This document shows, piece by piece, positions 1 through 6,987 of a DNA stretch of 16,549 bases. Numbering within the stretch: the stretch's first letter is position 1; every line of letters starts with the position of its first letter. Position numbers and translations under genes: made by a program. The stretch spans positions 1-16,549 of the forward strand of contig SKNC01000126.1 of NCBI GenBank assembly GCA_007120745.1, given 5' to 3'. Below the pieces are notes generated by a model. The model ran no database searches. It was not told the DNA's origin and was given only the letters and a program-made list of their open reading frames with translations. The stretch is from Bacillota bacterium. GTDB taxonomy: Bacteria; Bacillota; Dethiobacteria; SKNC01.

Positions 1-549
1 ATCAGCGAAGGGATGTTAAAAGTAGCATCATCCATTAATCCTGAGGTGAATTACATTTCAGGAGATATGCGCTCAATAAGATTGGATGGTAAATTTGACT
101 GCGTGGCCATCCCTGATTCTATCTTTTACATGAAGACGAAAGAAGACCTGCATAAAGCGGTTGGTACAGCGTATGAGCACCTGGTGCCAGGGGGGATGCT
201 TTTAATAACAGCACAGACTGCCGAACAGTTCGAAGAAAATAACTTTGTATATACCGGCTCAAAGGATGGTATAGAAATTACCCTCTTCGAAAACAACCAT
301 ATTCCCATGCCTTTCAGTTCAACCTATGAGGCAGTCTTCATTTACTTAATACGCCGGTTTGAGGAGCTTGAAATAATTACAGATATCCATGAACTGGGGC
401 TTTTTGAAATGGATACATGGGTGGATCTCCTTGATGATTTTAATTTTGAGGTGAAACAGCTGGAGATGAATCATCTGTATGACCCTTTTATCATGGGGGA
501 GGGTGAATACCCCCTGGTAGTTTTTGTCTGCCAGAAAGGACCTGTTTGA
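1..549 (+). CDS. SAM-dependent methyltransferase, C-terminal part (5' end outside the window)
   Basis: The reading frame is open from base 1 to a TGA at 547-549, so the gene begins upstream and only about 182 residues are visible. The start ISEGMLKVA resembles the segment after the glycine-rich SAM loop of class I methyltransferases, where an acidic residue holds the SAM ribose. It is followed by ISGDMRSI (motif II region), FDCVAIPDSIFYM (motif IV-like strand) and HLVPGGMLLI, the usual 'L-x-PGG' turn before strand 5. The C-terminal half is a beta-rich stretch of the kind seen in the ubiE/bioC-like Methyltransf_25 group. The substrate cannot be told. The Rossmann motif I itself lies outside the window. 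The ATG at 13 is internal to the domain and is not a real start. Family is fairly sure, function is not. Confidence 0.8.
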   Translation: MSEGMLKVASSINPEVNYISGDMRSIRLDGKFDCVAIPDSIFYMKTKEDLHKAVGTAYEHLVPGGMLLITAQTAEQFEENNFVYTGSKDGIEITLFENNHIPMPFSSTYEAVFIYLIRRFEELEIITDIHELGLFEMDTWVDLLDDFNFEVKQLEMNHLYDPFIMGEGEYPLVVFVCQKGPV

Positions 550-587
550 GTCTCTCCAAGGGCTAAAGCCCTTCATAAGTTTGAGAC
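550..587. terminator. Nested hairpin between convergent genes
   Basis: AAGGGC (558-563) and GCCCTT (568-573) form a perfect 6-bp stem with a TAAA loop. An outer GTCTC (550-554)/GAGAC (583-587) could close a longer structure. It fills the 40 bp between the stop of the methyltransferase and the stop of the opposite-strand small gene, the expected place for a bidirectional terminator. There is no real T-run on either side, so Rho-independent termination is uncertain. Confidence 0.4.
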
Positions 588-589
588 AT

Positions 590-856
590 TTACTGCTGCT
601 TCTGTGGTATACTGCGTACTCTTTCCACGTGCAGGGACAGCAGGGCTATCCCTGCATCCCTCAGCTGTAGAATTACACCGTATACCGCCGGCAGGTCCGG
701 CAGTTCTCCCTGGATATAAGTGCTGCCGTCTTTTTCGTGGTGGATGTTCATCACTCCCAGGTAATCTTTGATCCAGGAATCCAGATGACCTGTGGAACGC
801 ACCTGTACCTGCCAAAAATATTTTTCTTCAGATGTTCTGTTCTTATCACACTCCAT
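590..856 (-). CDS. Small conserved protein of unknown function (88 aa)
   Basis: The ATG at 856-854 is preceded by GGAGGGAAAACTT, a strong ribosome binding site, which supports the start. No signal peptide or membrane segment is visible. The core runs from a beta-like segment (YFWQVQVRS, residues 13-21) through IHHEKDGSTYIQGELPDLPAVYG to ILQLRDAGIALLSLHVER. From memory this 'GxLPDQAALHGLLxRIRDLGLxLLSV' pattern recurs in short hypothetical proteins of Firmicutes and Chloroflexi, possibly a ligand-binding or ACT-like alpha/beta fold; that comparison was not searched. It lies 40 bp downstream of the alpha/beta hydrolase on the same strand, so the two are probably co-transcribed. The last residues (RSIPQKQQ) look unstructured. 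The biochemical role is unknown. Confidence 0.75.
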   Translation of the reverse strand: MECDKNRTSEEKYFWQVQVRSTGHLDSWIKDYLGVMNIHHEKDGSTYIQGELPDLPAVYGVILQLRDAGIALLSLHVERVRSIPQKQQ

Positions 857-896
857 AAGTTTTCCCTCCTGGTTTTCATTGAAAAAAAGTGTCTGC

Positions 897-1808
897 TCAA
901 GTAATGGAGCGTTGTATATGCCGGCGGTGGGCTGTGGTGTCAGCCATTCCGGTGAAGTGGCCTTTGTCCAAAATTTTTAGGTCCATACCTTCGTAACCCG
1001 CCCGCTGAGTTTCCAGCTCTACCAGGCGGTCGTAGCGGGCCAGCAGAGGATAACAGTCGTCAGAATCGTTGGTGCGAAACTCCCTTTCAAAGTCCAGGAA
1101 ATCTTTTAACAATTCCGGGTTTGCCCGGGCAGATTCCGCAGTGAGTTTTTGGTAATGGGAGGATAAGAAGACCTCGCTCAATCGTGAGCCGGCAATCATC
1201 GTTACATAACGGTCCACATTCCTACCATAAAAGGCACGGTGAAGGTTAACTACCCAGCCTCCCAGGCTGAGACCTGCGGCCAATATTGCGGGACAGCCCT
1301 CTTTCCGGAGTCGATCTGCCAGGGCATCCAACAGTGCAGCTGTTGTGCTCAGCATCCCCACATAGTTCTGGAGATAGCCCATTGCCTTAATGTAGTCATT
1401 CTGAGACCCCTCATGAAACGGAGCCATCAGCAATATCAGGTTAACATCCAGGTCAAAACCTTTATCCACAAAAATACTGCGAAAGGAGTTGGAGCTGAAC
1501 CGCCTGAAATCATAAGGCTGTTCCCCGCTGGCGTGAATAAACAACAAGGTGGGTGCCTGGAAACCCCGCCAGCGGTAAGGGAGATACGAGGCGTCAAATC
1601 TGCCGGCGGGTCCATAGGCTGAGACCTTCTGCCAGACGCCGGGCTGCAGTTCAGAAACCTCTGTATGTGTTCCGCGGACAGCCTCCCGCAGGGGGACTGC
1701 CTCCAGGGACTTACCAAATAACCGGTGGTTTCGGTAGACCAGTGCACCAAATGATGCCCCCAACCGGTCAATCATATCATGCAGGTTCCATTTTGATGCT
1801 GAATTCAT
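897..1808 (-). CDS. Alpha/beta hydrolase-fold protein (303 aa)
   Basis: The protein has the elements of an alpha/beta hydrolase. A strand ends in a putative oxyanion region, LLFIHASGEQ (residues 88-97). The nucleophile elbow is AAGLSLGGW with Ser181 in GxSxG. A late histidine follows, KILDKGHFTG (His284), correctly placed as catalytic base. An acid could be Asp260 or Glu264, but this is not certain. No signal peptide or transmembrane helix is evident, so it is probably cytoplasmic. The ATG at 1808-1806 has AGGAGGAGG just upstream. The hydrophobic helices between residues 100 and 165 (PYDFRRFSSN, GMLSTTAALLDALADRL) suggest a lid. The substrate is unknown; an esterase or lipase-like role is a guess. 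It lies downstream of the reductase-like gene and upstream of the 88-aa protein, all on the minus strand, a likely transcription unit. Confidence 0.8.
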   Translation of the reverse strand: MNSASKWNLHDMIDRLGASFGALVYRNHRLFGKSLEAVPLREAVRGTHTEVSELQPGVWQKVSAYGPAGRFDASYLPYRWRGFQAPTLLFIHASGEQPYDFRRFSSNSFRSIFVDKGFDLDVNLILLMAPFHEGSQNDYIKAMGYLQNYVGMLSTTAALLDALADRLRKEGCPAILAAGLSLGGWVVNLHRAFYGRNVDRYVTMIAGSRLSEVFLSSHYQKLTAESARANPELLKDFLDFEREFRTNDSDDCYPLLARYDRLVELETQRAGYEGMDLKILDKGHFTGMADTTAHRRHIQRSIT

Positions 1809-1834
1809 GTTTTCCTCCTCCTAACTCTAAAAGA

Positions 1835-1856
1835 TTCTTTATTCCATGGTAAAGAA
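1835..1856. repeat. Perfect 7-bp inverted repeat upstream of the hydrolase gene
   Basis: TTCTTTA (1835-1841) and TAAAGAA (1850-1856) flank an 8-bp spacer that itself contains the palindrome CCATGG (1844-1849). It sits 27 bp upstream of the hydrolase start, in the 100 bp that separate it from the reductase-like gene. It could be an operator or an mRNA processing/attenuation hairpin between the two genes. There is no T-run that would make it a strong terminator. Confidence 0.4.
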
Positions 1857-1908
1857 GTCTCCCGTCCTTTATTTAAATGACTGATTAACATTTTCTTTTT
1901 AACCATGT

Positions 1909-2865
1909 TTACTCAGCGGCAGGAATAAGGACAGAAGGTTCGGCTGCCCGGCGCAGTTCGTTCAGCGTGGGAGTTTCCATCCCTGATTTATCTACCAGTG
2001 CAAAAAACTCTTTGCTCAGCTGGTCCATTTCATCCCGGGCATTCCGGAGATGCCTGGCCATGCCGATATCGGCGATTTTCATTCTCATGACCCACTGGAA
2101 CAGGGGTACTAAAATAAAGTCTGGAATGGCAAAGATAAGCCGGAATTTTGGTGGTTCTATGGGGTACCCCAGGGTTCGAAGTACCTGAAAGGCTTCACGA
2201 ATGCCCCGGATACTTTTCCTGACAGTCTCCCGATTCCGGGATAAACGATAATTACAGCAATCTACCTTGTACATGGCGTATGCGAAGGGCACTGCCAGAG
2301 CCACGTGATAGCGCTTCCAGGAGTCTATGTTTTTGTTCAGCTCCACTTCAAATCCAGCAGCTTTGAAAGTCCCGGCGATTTGCTGCAGGCGCTGGCTTAT
2401 GCTTCCGTCCAGTTCCCCCAGAGGCATTTTATCCGCCACCATGTAATGCACCACGGGACCGATGCGCTCGCCCCCGGCGTTGACATGACCCATCATGACC
2501 CGATCCCGTCCCAATGCATCAATCATGACCCCGGGTCCTTCCGCGGTGTTATTTAAGAAGAGGAAGGTGGGGATGTGTGGGTTGGCAGCCAGGGCTGGAA
2601 GTGCCGAGTCCAGCTGAGTTTTTTGAATCAGTACTACGCATACGTCAAAATACTCATCTCTGGGCATTTCCTCCAGAACCCGCACATGGGTTGTGGTGCG
2701 CTCACCGGTGTAAAAGTTTTCCAACACGATGCCGGGTTCCTTAATGTCTTTGTAACGCTGACCCCGGGCCACAAGAGCTGTCTCTATGCCGGCTTCATGA
2801 AGTCGAGCGGCATACAGGCTGCCCAATACTCCTGCTCCAAAAATTAGAAATTTCATGTTTTTCAT
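1909..2865 (-). CDS. Ketopantoate reductase (ApbA/PanE)-family oxidoreductase, probably not a true PanE
   Basis: The N-terminus MKFLIFGAGVLGSLYAARL is a Rossmann dinucleotide site (GxGxxG, residues 10-15), followed by ALVARG, as in NADP-dependent 2-dehydropantoate 2-reductases. LFLNN (Asn about 105/106) matches the region of E. coli Asn98. The C-terminal helical domain begins near SWKRYHVALAVPF (about 182-194), which corresponds to E. coli WRKLAVNC. Here the catalytic Lys176 position appears as Arg, or is shifted by one, and Asn180 is Ala. The family is clear, but ketopantoate as substrate is doubtful. The start chosen (2865) has AAGGAG 11 nt upstream. An in-frame ATG at 2913 would add 16 residues but has no ribosome binding site. 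The length of 318 aa is near the family norm. It is first of three same-strand genes and divergent from the LAL regulator. Confidence 0.8.
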   Translation of the reverse strand: MKNMKFLIFGAGVLGSLYAARLHEAGIETALVARGQRYKDIKEPGIVLENFYTGERTTTHVRVLEEMPRDEYFDVCVVLIQKTQLDSALPALAANPHIPTFLFLNNTAEGPGVMIDALGRDRVMMGHVNAGGERIGPVVHYMVADKMPLGELDGSISQRLQQIAGTFKAAGFEVELNKNIDSWKRYHVALAVPFAYAMYKVDCCNYRLSRNRETVRKSIRGIREAFQVLRTLGYPIEPPKFRLIFAIPDFILVPLFQWVMRMKIADIGMARHLRNARDEMDQLSKEFFALVDKSGMETPTLNELRRAAEPSVLIPAAE

Positions 2866-2931
2866 CCTCTGCTCAACTCCTTTTAATTTTGTATTTATCA
2901 TAACTTTGTTCAACTAAATTTAAACCTGACG

Positions 2932-2958
2932 AAGGTTGGTTTTTTGAAAACCAACCTT
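2932..2958. promoter_or_regulatory. Perfect 12-bp inverted repeat (hairpin or operator) upstream of the reductase-like gene
   Basis: AAGGTTGGTTTT (2932-2943) and AAAACCAACCTT (2947-2958) are exact reverse complements with a 3-base TTG spacer. It lies about 67 bp upstream of the preferred start of the minus-strand gene, where a promoter operator or 5' UTR structure would be. No T-run follows on either strand, so it is unlikely to be a simple terminator. Confidence 0.55.
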
Positions 2959-3060
2959 TCACTACATGATTAGTAGGAGGGCATTAAGTCCTGGTTTCAG
3001 AAACAGGGGGGCTGAAGTATGTAAATTTTAAATTGTTCCTCTAACCAGTAACCGTCCCCG

Positions 3061-3078
3061 GAATAACATCAGTTATTC
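3061..3078. promoter_or_regulatory. Palindrome GAATAAC-N4-GTTATTC in the divergent region
   Basis: GAATAAC (3061-3067) and GTTATTC (3072-3078) are exact reverse complements separated by ATCA. An 18-bp dyad with a short spacer is the usual size of a dimeric regulator site. It stands about 143 bp before the LAL regulator start, so it could serve auto-regulation or control of the divergent gene. No experimental or comparative support is available here. Confidence 0.35.
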
Positions 3079-3220
3079 TCCTGGAAGCCTCAACCTCTAA
3101 ACTGAAAGTACGGTTGGTGGGGAAGGTTCACTCTTTGAAACTGGAAGCGCTTTTCATAGTTATTTAAAAGGATTGTTCGCATTCAATGAGGAATAATGTA
3201 GATGTCAGGGGGAATCAATC

Positions 3221-5974
3221 ATGGTAGGTGACATTCTAAAAATTAAAACTAACGTTCCGCCCCTGGGTACAAATATCCTGTCAAGGCCCCGGATTCAGGA
3301 GCGCCTGGAGGAAGATTTAACCGCTGCCGAAGGGTTTATCCGGCAGCTTACCCTGGTTTCAGCCCCGGCAGGTTTCGGCAAGACTACCCTGGTCAGGAAG
3401 TGGCTGGCCGGCCGTGAAGATCGGACCGCCTGGTATTCACTTAACCAGGAGGATAATGAACCGGAGCGCTTCTGGCTTTACCTTATATCAGCCATGCAGA
3501 CAGTTGAAAGCGGTGTGGGAAACGGGCCCCTGGAAATGCTTCGCTCAACAGTGCTGTCATCAGACCCCTCCATGGTCAGCCAATCCCTCTTAACCCCGCT
3601 GCTGAATGACCTGTTTGCCCTGGAGAACCCATTATTCCTGGTCCTGGATGATTATCACTTGATTAACAATCCTCAGATTCATAAAGATATGACCTTTTTT
3701 ATTGAAAACTTACCGCCGGCGCTTCACCTGGTAGTGACCACCCGCTCCGACCCTGCCTGGCCCCTGCCCCGGTGGCGGGCCCGGCGCAAAATGGCTGAAA
3801 TCCGCCTGGAGGAATTGAAGTTTTCCCGGGAGGAAGCGGACTGGTTGTTTAATACATGCAAAGGACTTCAACTGGATGAATCCCAGGTCACTGCTCTGTA
3901 CAACAAAACTGAGGGTTGGGTCACAGGACTGCAGCTGGCAGCGTTTTCTTTATCCACAAGCCGAAATACAGAGGAATTCATAAATAGCTTTGCCGGCAGC
4001 CACCGGCACGTGCTTCATTTTCTCAGCGAAGAAGTCTTTTCCAGACAGTCGGGAGACATCCAGGACTTCCTCCTGCAGACTTCCATTTTAAACCGCTTTT
4101 GTGCCCCACTGTGCGATGAGGTAACCGGAAAAACCAACAGCTCTGAGGTACTGGCCGTTCTGGAGCGGGACAACCTTTTTGTCATTCCCCTGGATGACCA
4201 GAGCACCTGGTACCGCTATCACCAGCTGTTTGCCGACCTGCTTTTACATCAGTTGAAAATGGCGGCACCTGATAAAGTTGACGAACTTCATGAAAAAGCC
4301 GGAAGATGGTTCTTGAAAGAAGGGGAACCCGGGGAAGCTGTTCATCATGCTTTTTCTTCAAATAATCTGGAAACTGCTGCCCAAATTATCCATGAGCATT
4401 TTGATGAAGTTATGCAGGATAAAGGGTCGAGTTACCTGAACCGGTGTCTGGAAGACTTTCATCCGGAGCTGTTAAAAAAATTTCCTCGCCTGGCAGCGCA
4501 CAAAGCATTCTACCGCCTTCTTCGCAAAGGAAGAGAGGAGGCTAAAGAGAGCCTGGAACTGGCGGAGGAATTGGAGTACGAAAATAAAGAGGAGCAGAGA
4601 GAATATGCCGGAATCGTGGCAGCGGTAAAGGCGTATAATAATGTTTATACTCAAAATTTTTCAAAAGTCCTGGAAAATGCGGAAAAAGCCCTGCAGCTGC
4701 TGCCCCGGGAAAGCCACTACTGGAGGATGAGCGTGGCTGTTTTTTCCGGGGATGCCCGGTTATTTTCAGGAAATCCAAAAGATGCGTATCCTTATTATAT
4801 GGAAGCACGCCTGCACAGCCAAAAAATCGGCAGCCATATTTTTTTCCTGTCCTCTGGCTTTAAGTTGGCCACAACCCTGTACTACCTGGGACGATTGAAG
4901 GAAGCCGAGGAAATGGCCCGGGATATGCTGCAGGCTGCCCGAAAAGCAGGGCTTTCTGCAGTCCCCAGGGCAGGGCTGCTGTGGGTTTTGCTGGGAGAAC
5001 TGCTGAGGGAAAAAGGCGAACTGGAGGAGGCGGAGCGCTGCATAGAAAGAGGCCTTTTTCTAAGCAGGCCGGAGAAGCCCTCCCTGGGATGGAACTATCT
5101 TTTTAAGACAGCCCTGTATTTTACCAGGCAGGAATACCACAATGCTCAAAAAACCATCAAGGAAATTGAAACCCTGCACAGCCAGGGGGAACTGCCCAAT
5201 TTTATCATGTTCCCCGCCGCTGTTTGGAAAGCCCGTATCCTTCTGGAACTGGGAGAGGCAGCAAGGGGCAGAGAGGTGCTTTTCAATGCAGGGATCAAAG
5301 AGGATAATCCGGTGCAGGGTGGACAGGAAAAGGGGTTCCTGGTTCTTTGCCGTCTATTGATGGCAGAAAACAAAGCAGGTCCTGGTCTGGCTGAAAAGTA
5401 TATGAAGCCTGTTGAAGAACTTGCAAACCGTGGGGAACAAAACCGGCTGTTGTTGGAGACACTTCTGGTGAAAGCCATGGCGGAAGAACAAGCAGGTAGC
5501 CTGGAATCCGCGGAAGCCTCCCTGGTTTCTGCCCTGCGGATTGGATTTGAGTCAGGGTATTATCAGGTTTTTCATGATGAAGGAAGAAACCTGGCTCCTG
5601 TGTTTTCCAGAGTAGTAAAAGGGATGAACAGGGACAGTTCTCTCCGTAAAAATAGAGATTTGTTGAAGTACGTAAATAAAATTTCCCAGGAAATGATTTT
5701 AAAAGAATCCACTGGAGAAACACCCGGAACCGGGGGAAGAGTTAAAAAGACAGGAGAACCTTCATACCAGGAGCTGGTGGAGCAGTTGACTGCCCGGGAA
5801 CTGGAGATATTACATTTAATCAGCCAGGGATTCTCCAACCAGGATATTTCTGAAAAGCTCTATCTTTCGGTGGGAACAGTGAAATGGTATACCAGCAATA
5901 TTTACGGTAAATTGGGAGTCAGGGGAAGAGCCCAGGCGGTAAGCCGGGGCGTTACGTTGAAACTGATTTCCTAG
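3221..5974 (+). CDS. LuxR-family (MalT-type, LAL) transcriptional regulator with NTPase domain (917 aa)
   Basis: A large ATP-binding LuxR regulator. The N-terminus LGTNILSRPRIQERL is typical of MalT-like STAND proteins. The P-loop APAGFGKTT lies at residues 48-56, Walker B LFLVLDDYH at 138-146, and TTRSDPAWPLPRWRAR (about 173-188) is the sensor/arginine region. Residues about 380-830 are helical repeats rich in Leu/Ala/Glu, like the TPR-like superhelix that senses the effector in MalT. The C-terminal LuxR helix-turn-helix is at 856-917: LTARELEILHLISQG, then the recognition helix in LSVGTVKWYTSNIYGKL. In this family the inducer and ATP drive oligomerisation and activation. The effector here is unknown. 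The ATG at 3221 has AGGGGG upstream. It is a single gene, divergent from the reductase-like gene, which is its most natural candidate target (inference). Confidence 0.93.
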   Translation: MVGDILKIKTNVPPLGTNILSRPRIQERLEEDLTAAEGFIRQLTLVSAPAGFGKTTLVRKWLAGREDRTAWYSLNQEDNEPERFWLYLISAMQTVESGVGNGPLEMLRSTVLSSDPSMVSQSLLTPLLNDLFALENPLFLVLDDYHLINNPQIHKDMTFFIENLPPALHLVVTTRSDPAWPLPRWRARRKMAEIRLEELKFSREEADWLFNTCKGLQLDESQVTALYNKTEGWVTGLQLAAFSLSTSRNTEEFINSFAGSHRHVLHFLSEEVFSRQSGDIQDFLLQTSILNRFCAPLCDEVTGKTNSSEVLAVLERDNLFVIPLDDQSTWYRYHQLFADLLLHQLKMAAPDKVDELHEKAGRWFLKEGEPGEAVHHAFSSNNLETAAQIIHEHFDEVMQDKGSSYLNRCLEDFHPELLKKFPRLAAHKAFYRLLRKGREEAKESLELAEELEYENKEEQREYAGIVAAVKAYNNVYTQNFSKVLENAEKALQLLPRESHYWRMSVAVFSGDARLFSGNPKDAYPYYMEARLHSQKIGSHIFFLSSGFKLATTLYYLGRLKEAEEMARDMLQAARKAGLSAVPRAGLLWVLLGELLREKGELEEAERCIERGLFLSRPEKPSLGWNYLFKTALYFTRQEYHNAQKTIKEIETLHSQGELPNFIMFPAAVWKARILLELGEAARGREVLFNAGIKEDNPVQGGQEKGFLVLCRLLMAENKAGPGLAEKYMKPVEELANRGEQNRLLLETLLVKAMAEEQAGSLESAEASLVSALRIGFESGYYQVFHDEGRNLAPVFSRVVKGMNRDSSLRKNRDLLKYVNKISQEMILKESTGETPGTGGRVKKTGEPSYQELVEQLTARELEILHLISQGFSNQDISEKLYLSVGTVKWYTSNIYGKLGVRGRAQAVSRGVTLKLIS

Positions 5975-6432
5975 ATCAGCTGGCCTTTCTTTTTAGCATT
6001 TGTATCCTGGGCTGCTCCCAGGGCAGTCCCTATAATCAGGCCGAAGGAAAGTCCTAACGCCAGGTTGCCCATGAGCAAGCCGAAGGGAAGCCCCAGGGCA
6101 AGTCCCGTGGGCATATATAATTCAAAAAACTGTCCTTCTCTTACCAGTTTATGTTCCCTCTGAAGATGGTTAATAATTTTCCTCAAATTTAACTTGTGTT
6201 GTTCCAGCAGTGGCTTTTGAATTTCATCAGGGCTGTTTTCTATTTTTCTTACTATTTTATCTGTTTCATAAACAAAATTTTCACATTCGGTGCAGTCTTC
6301 TGAAAACTCAACAATCCGCTTCACACATCTTTCAAAAAAATCAAGAATTAATGTCCTGGACTTTTTACTGTCGGACTTTTCTATTAAAGATTCGGTTAAC
6401 TGAAGGAGATTTTTTTTTGACTCTTCTAACAT
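5971..6432 (-). CDS. Small membrane protein with glycine-rich C-terminal hairpin, function unknown (153 aa)
   Basis: Residues 1-105 are a charged, helical, probably cytoplasmic region (KKNLLQLTESLIEKSDSKKSRT, LLEQHKLNLRKIINHLQREHKL). It contains cysteines at about 36, 47 and 50; the last two form a CxxC (DCTECENF). Residues about 108-142 are glycine-rich and hydrophobic: PTGLALGLPFGLLMG and LALGLSFGLIIGTALG, spaced as a two-helix hairpin of the glycine-zipper kind. A short KKK tail follows. I do not recognise a named family, though short Firmicutes proteins with such G-x3-G hairpins are common. The ribosome binding site before 6432 is weak (AGGT about 9 nt away). The stop codon lies inside the CTAG shared with the LAL regulator, so the two genes overlap tail to tail by 4 bp. 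Confidence 0.65.
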   Translation of the reverse strand: MLEESKKNLLQLTESLIEKSDSKKSRTLILDFFERCVKRIVEFSEDCTECENFVYETDKIVRKIENSPDEIQKPLLEQHKLNLRKIINHLQREHKLVREGQFFELYMPTGLALGLPFGLLMGNLALGLSFGLIIGTALGAAQDTNAKKKGQLI

Positions 6433-6730
6433 AGGATAACCTGCTTTCTATCAGGAAATACCGGCGGGAATCCTAGGGGTCTATTGCGCCCCATGAGGAT
6501 ATCACTGAATAAGTAAGCCCATACCGGAATGACGTTAATAACAGGAATAACACGGTGACTTTGAATCATCTTATAATCTCAGATGCCCTGTCCCCGTACA
6601 TATTTCTCCACTTCCACTTTATTACCAGTATACATTCTTCCCAGGAAAAAACAAGGTATTGAAACTATCATATTTGGAGTCAGTGAGTCAGGGGACGGGT
6701 CCTTGACCCAAACCCCAAACCTACATCTGA
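6433..6730. other. Non-coding stretch before the zinc-ribbon gene cluster
   Basis: No plausible gene was seen on either strand. It holds a half copy of the G-rich repeat (CCCTGTCCCC near 6587-6596) and the full hairpin at 6691-6716. It must also contain the promoter of the minus-strand membrane protein gene, for which I could not pick out clear boxes. Confidence 0.5.
6691..6716. repeat. REP-like G-rich hairpin, copy 1
   Basis: GGGG-AC-GGGTC-CTT-GACCC-AAA-CCCC folds as an inner 5-bp stem (6697-6701 with 6705-6709) and an outer 4-bp stem (6691-6694 with 6713-6716), separated by a small internal loop. The core GGGGACGGGTCCTTG resembles the elements at 9782-9813 and (reverse strand) 16129-16157. 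It could also terminate transcripts, but no T-run follows. Confidence 0.55.
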
Positions 6731-6759
6731 TTGACAGCAGATGGATACATTAATACAAT
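6731..6759 (+). promoter_or_regulatory. Near-consensus sigma-A promoter TTGACA-N17-TACAAT
   Basis: TTGACA (6731-6736) is a perfect -35 box. Exactly 17 bp later stands TACAAT (6754-6759), one mismatch from TATAAT. Transcription would start near 6766 and run into the small frameshifted frame (ribosome binding site AGGAGG at 6781-6786), then the zinc-ribbon protein and the M23 peptidase homologue. This is one of the two best promoters in the window. Confidence 0.75.
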
Positions 6760-6796
6760 TAGAGCAGGTAAGGAAGTGTCAGGAGGTATTACTTAA

Positions 6797-6959
6797 GTGA
6801 GGAAACTGTTACCAAAAAGTTTAAAATGAAATTAAACCGGTTAAGTCTGACCTAAAGTCAGTTTATGGAGAGCTGGAAAACCGCAATACGGGAGAGGGCT
6901 TTAAAGAAGAACGAAGAAAAACCCGGGAATGGGTAGAGAGAAAAGTGGGGAAGGCCTAA
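6797..6959 (+). pseudogene. Small frameshifted ORF (about 53 aa if a +1 shift is allowed)
   Basis: AGGAGG (6781-6786) is ideally placed before a GTG at 6797, but that frame stops at TGA (6827-6829) after ten codons, VRKLLPKSLK. Skipping the T of this TGA continues into an open frame to a TAA at 6957-6959, reading EIKPVKSDLKSVYGELE, then a very charged tail ending in WVERKVGKA. The joined product looks like one basic/acidic helical small protein and ends 28 bp before the zinc-ribbon gene. The sequence thus suggests a real small gene with a 1-base insertion, a sequencing error, or a programmed +1 shift at AAA-TGA-A. The family is not recognised. It may also be chance, since the frames are short. 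Confidence 0.35.
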
Positions 6960-6987
6960 CTTCCAAATTATAAGGAGGTAAAGCAAA

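Larger units (their letters stand above)
2866..3220. other. Divergent intergenic region between the reductase-like gene and the LAL regulator
   Basis: About 355 bp without a convincing gene. It must hold the promoters of both neighbours and contains the two palindromes listed separately. A weak sigma-A-like arrangement for the regulator is TTGAAA (about 3136-3141) with a TAGTTA about 16 bp further on. It matches the consensus poorly and is only a suggestion. AGGGGG about 9 nt before the ATG at 3221 is the ribosome binding site of the regulator. Confidence 0.5.

Noticed and set aside
13..15. ATG at 13 as the start of the methyltransferase
   Set aside because: The frame is open to base 1, and the residues before it (ISEG) belong to the conserved SAM-binding region, so the gene begins outside the window.
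1239..1622. Plus-strand open frames over the hydrolase gene (also 1553-1852, 2305-2847)
   Set aside because: They lie opposite well-supported minus-strand genes, have no ribosome binding sites and their translations are low-complexity or Cys/Pro-rich shadows.
2866..2913. Longer N-terminus of the reductase-like protein from the ATG at 2913
   Set aside because: It has no ribosome binding site, and the added 16 residues come before a Rossmann strand that normally starts the protein; the ATG at 2865 has AAGGAG.
6522..6552. GTTAATAACAGGAATAAC as a second copy of the 3061-3078 palindrome
   Set aside because: It shares GAATAAC but the dyad is imperfect and the spacing differs; the similarity is weak enough to be chance in AT-rich DNA.
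6820..6829. T-TTA-AAA heptamer as a programmed -1 frameshift site
   Set aside because: The phase fits a slippery heptamer, but a -1 shift leads to a stop after only nine more codons; the +1 reading gives the longer and more protein-like product.
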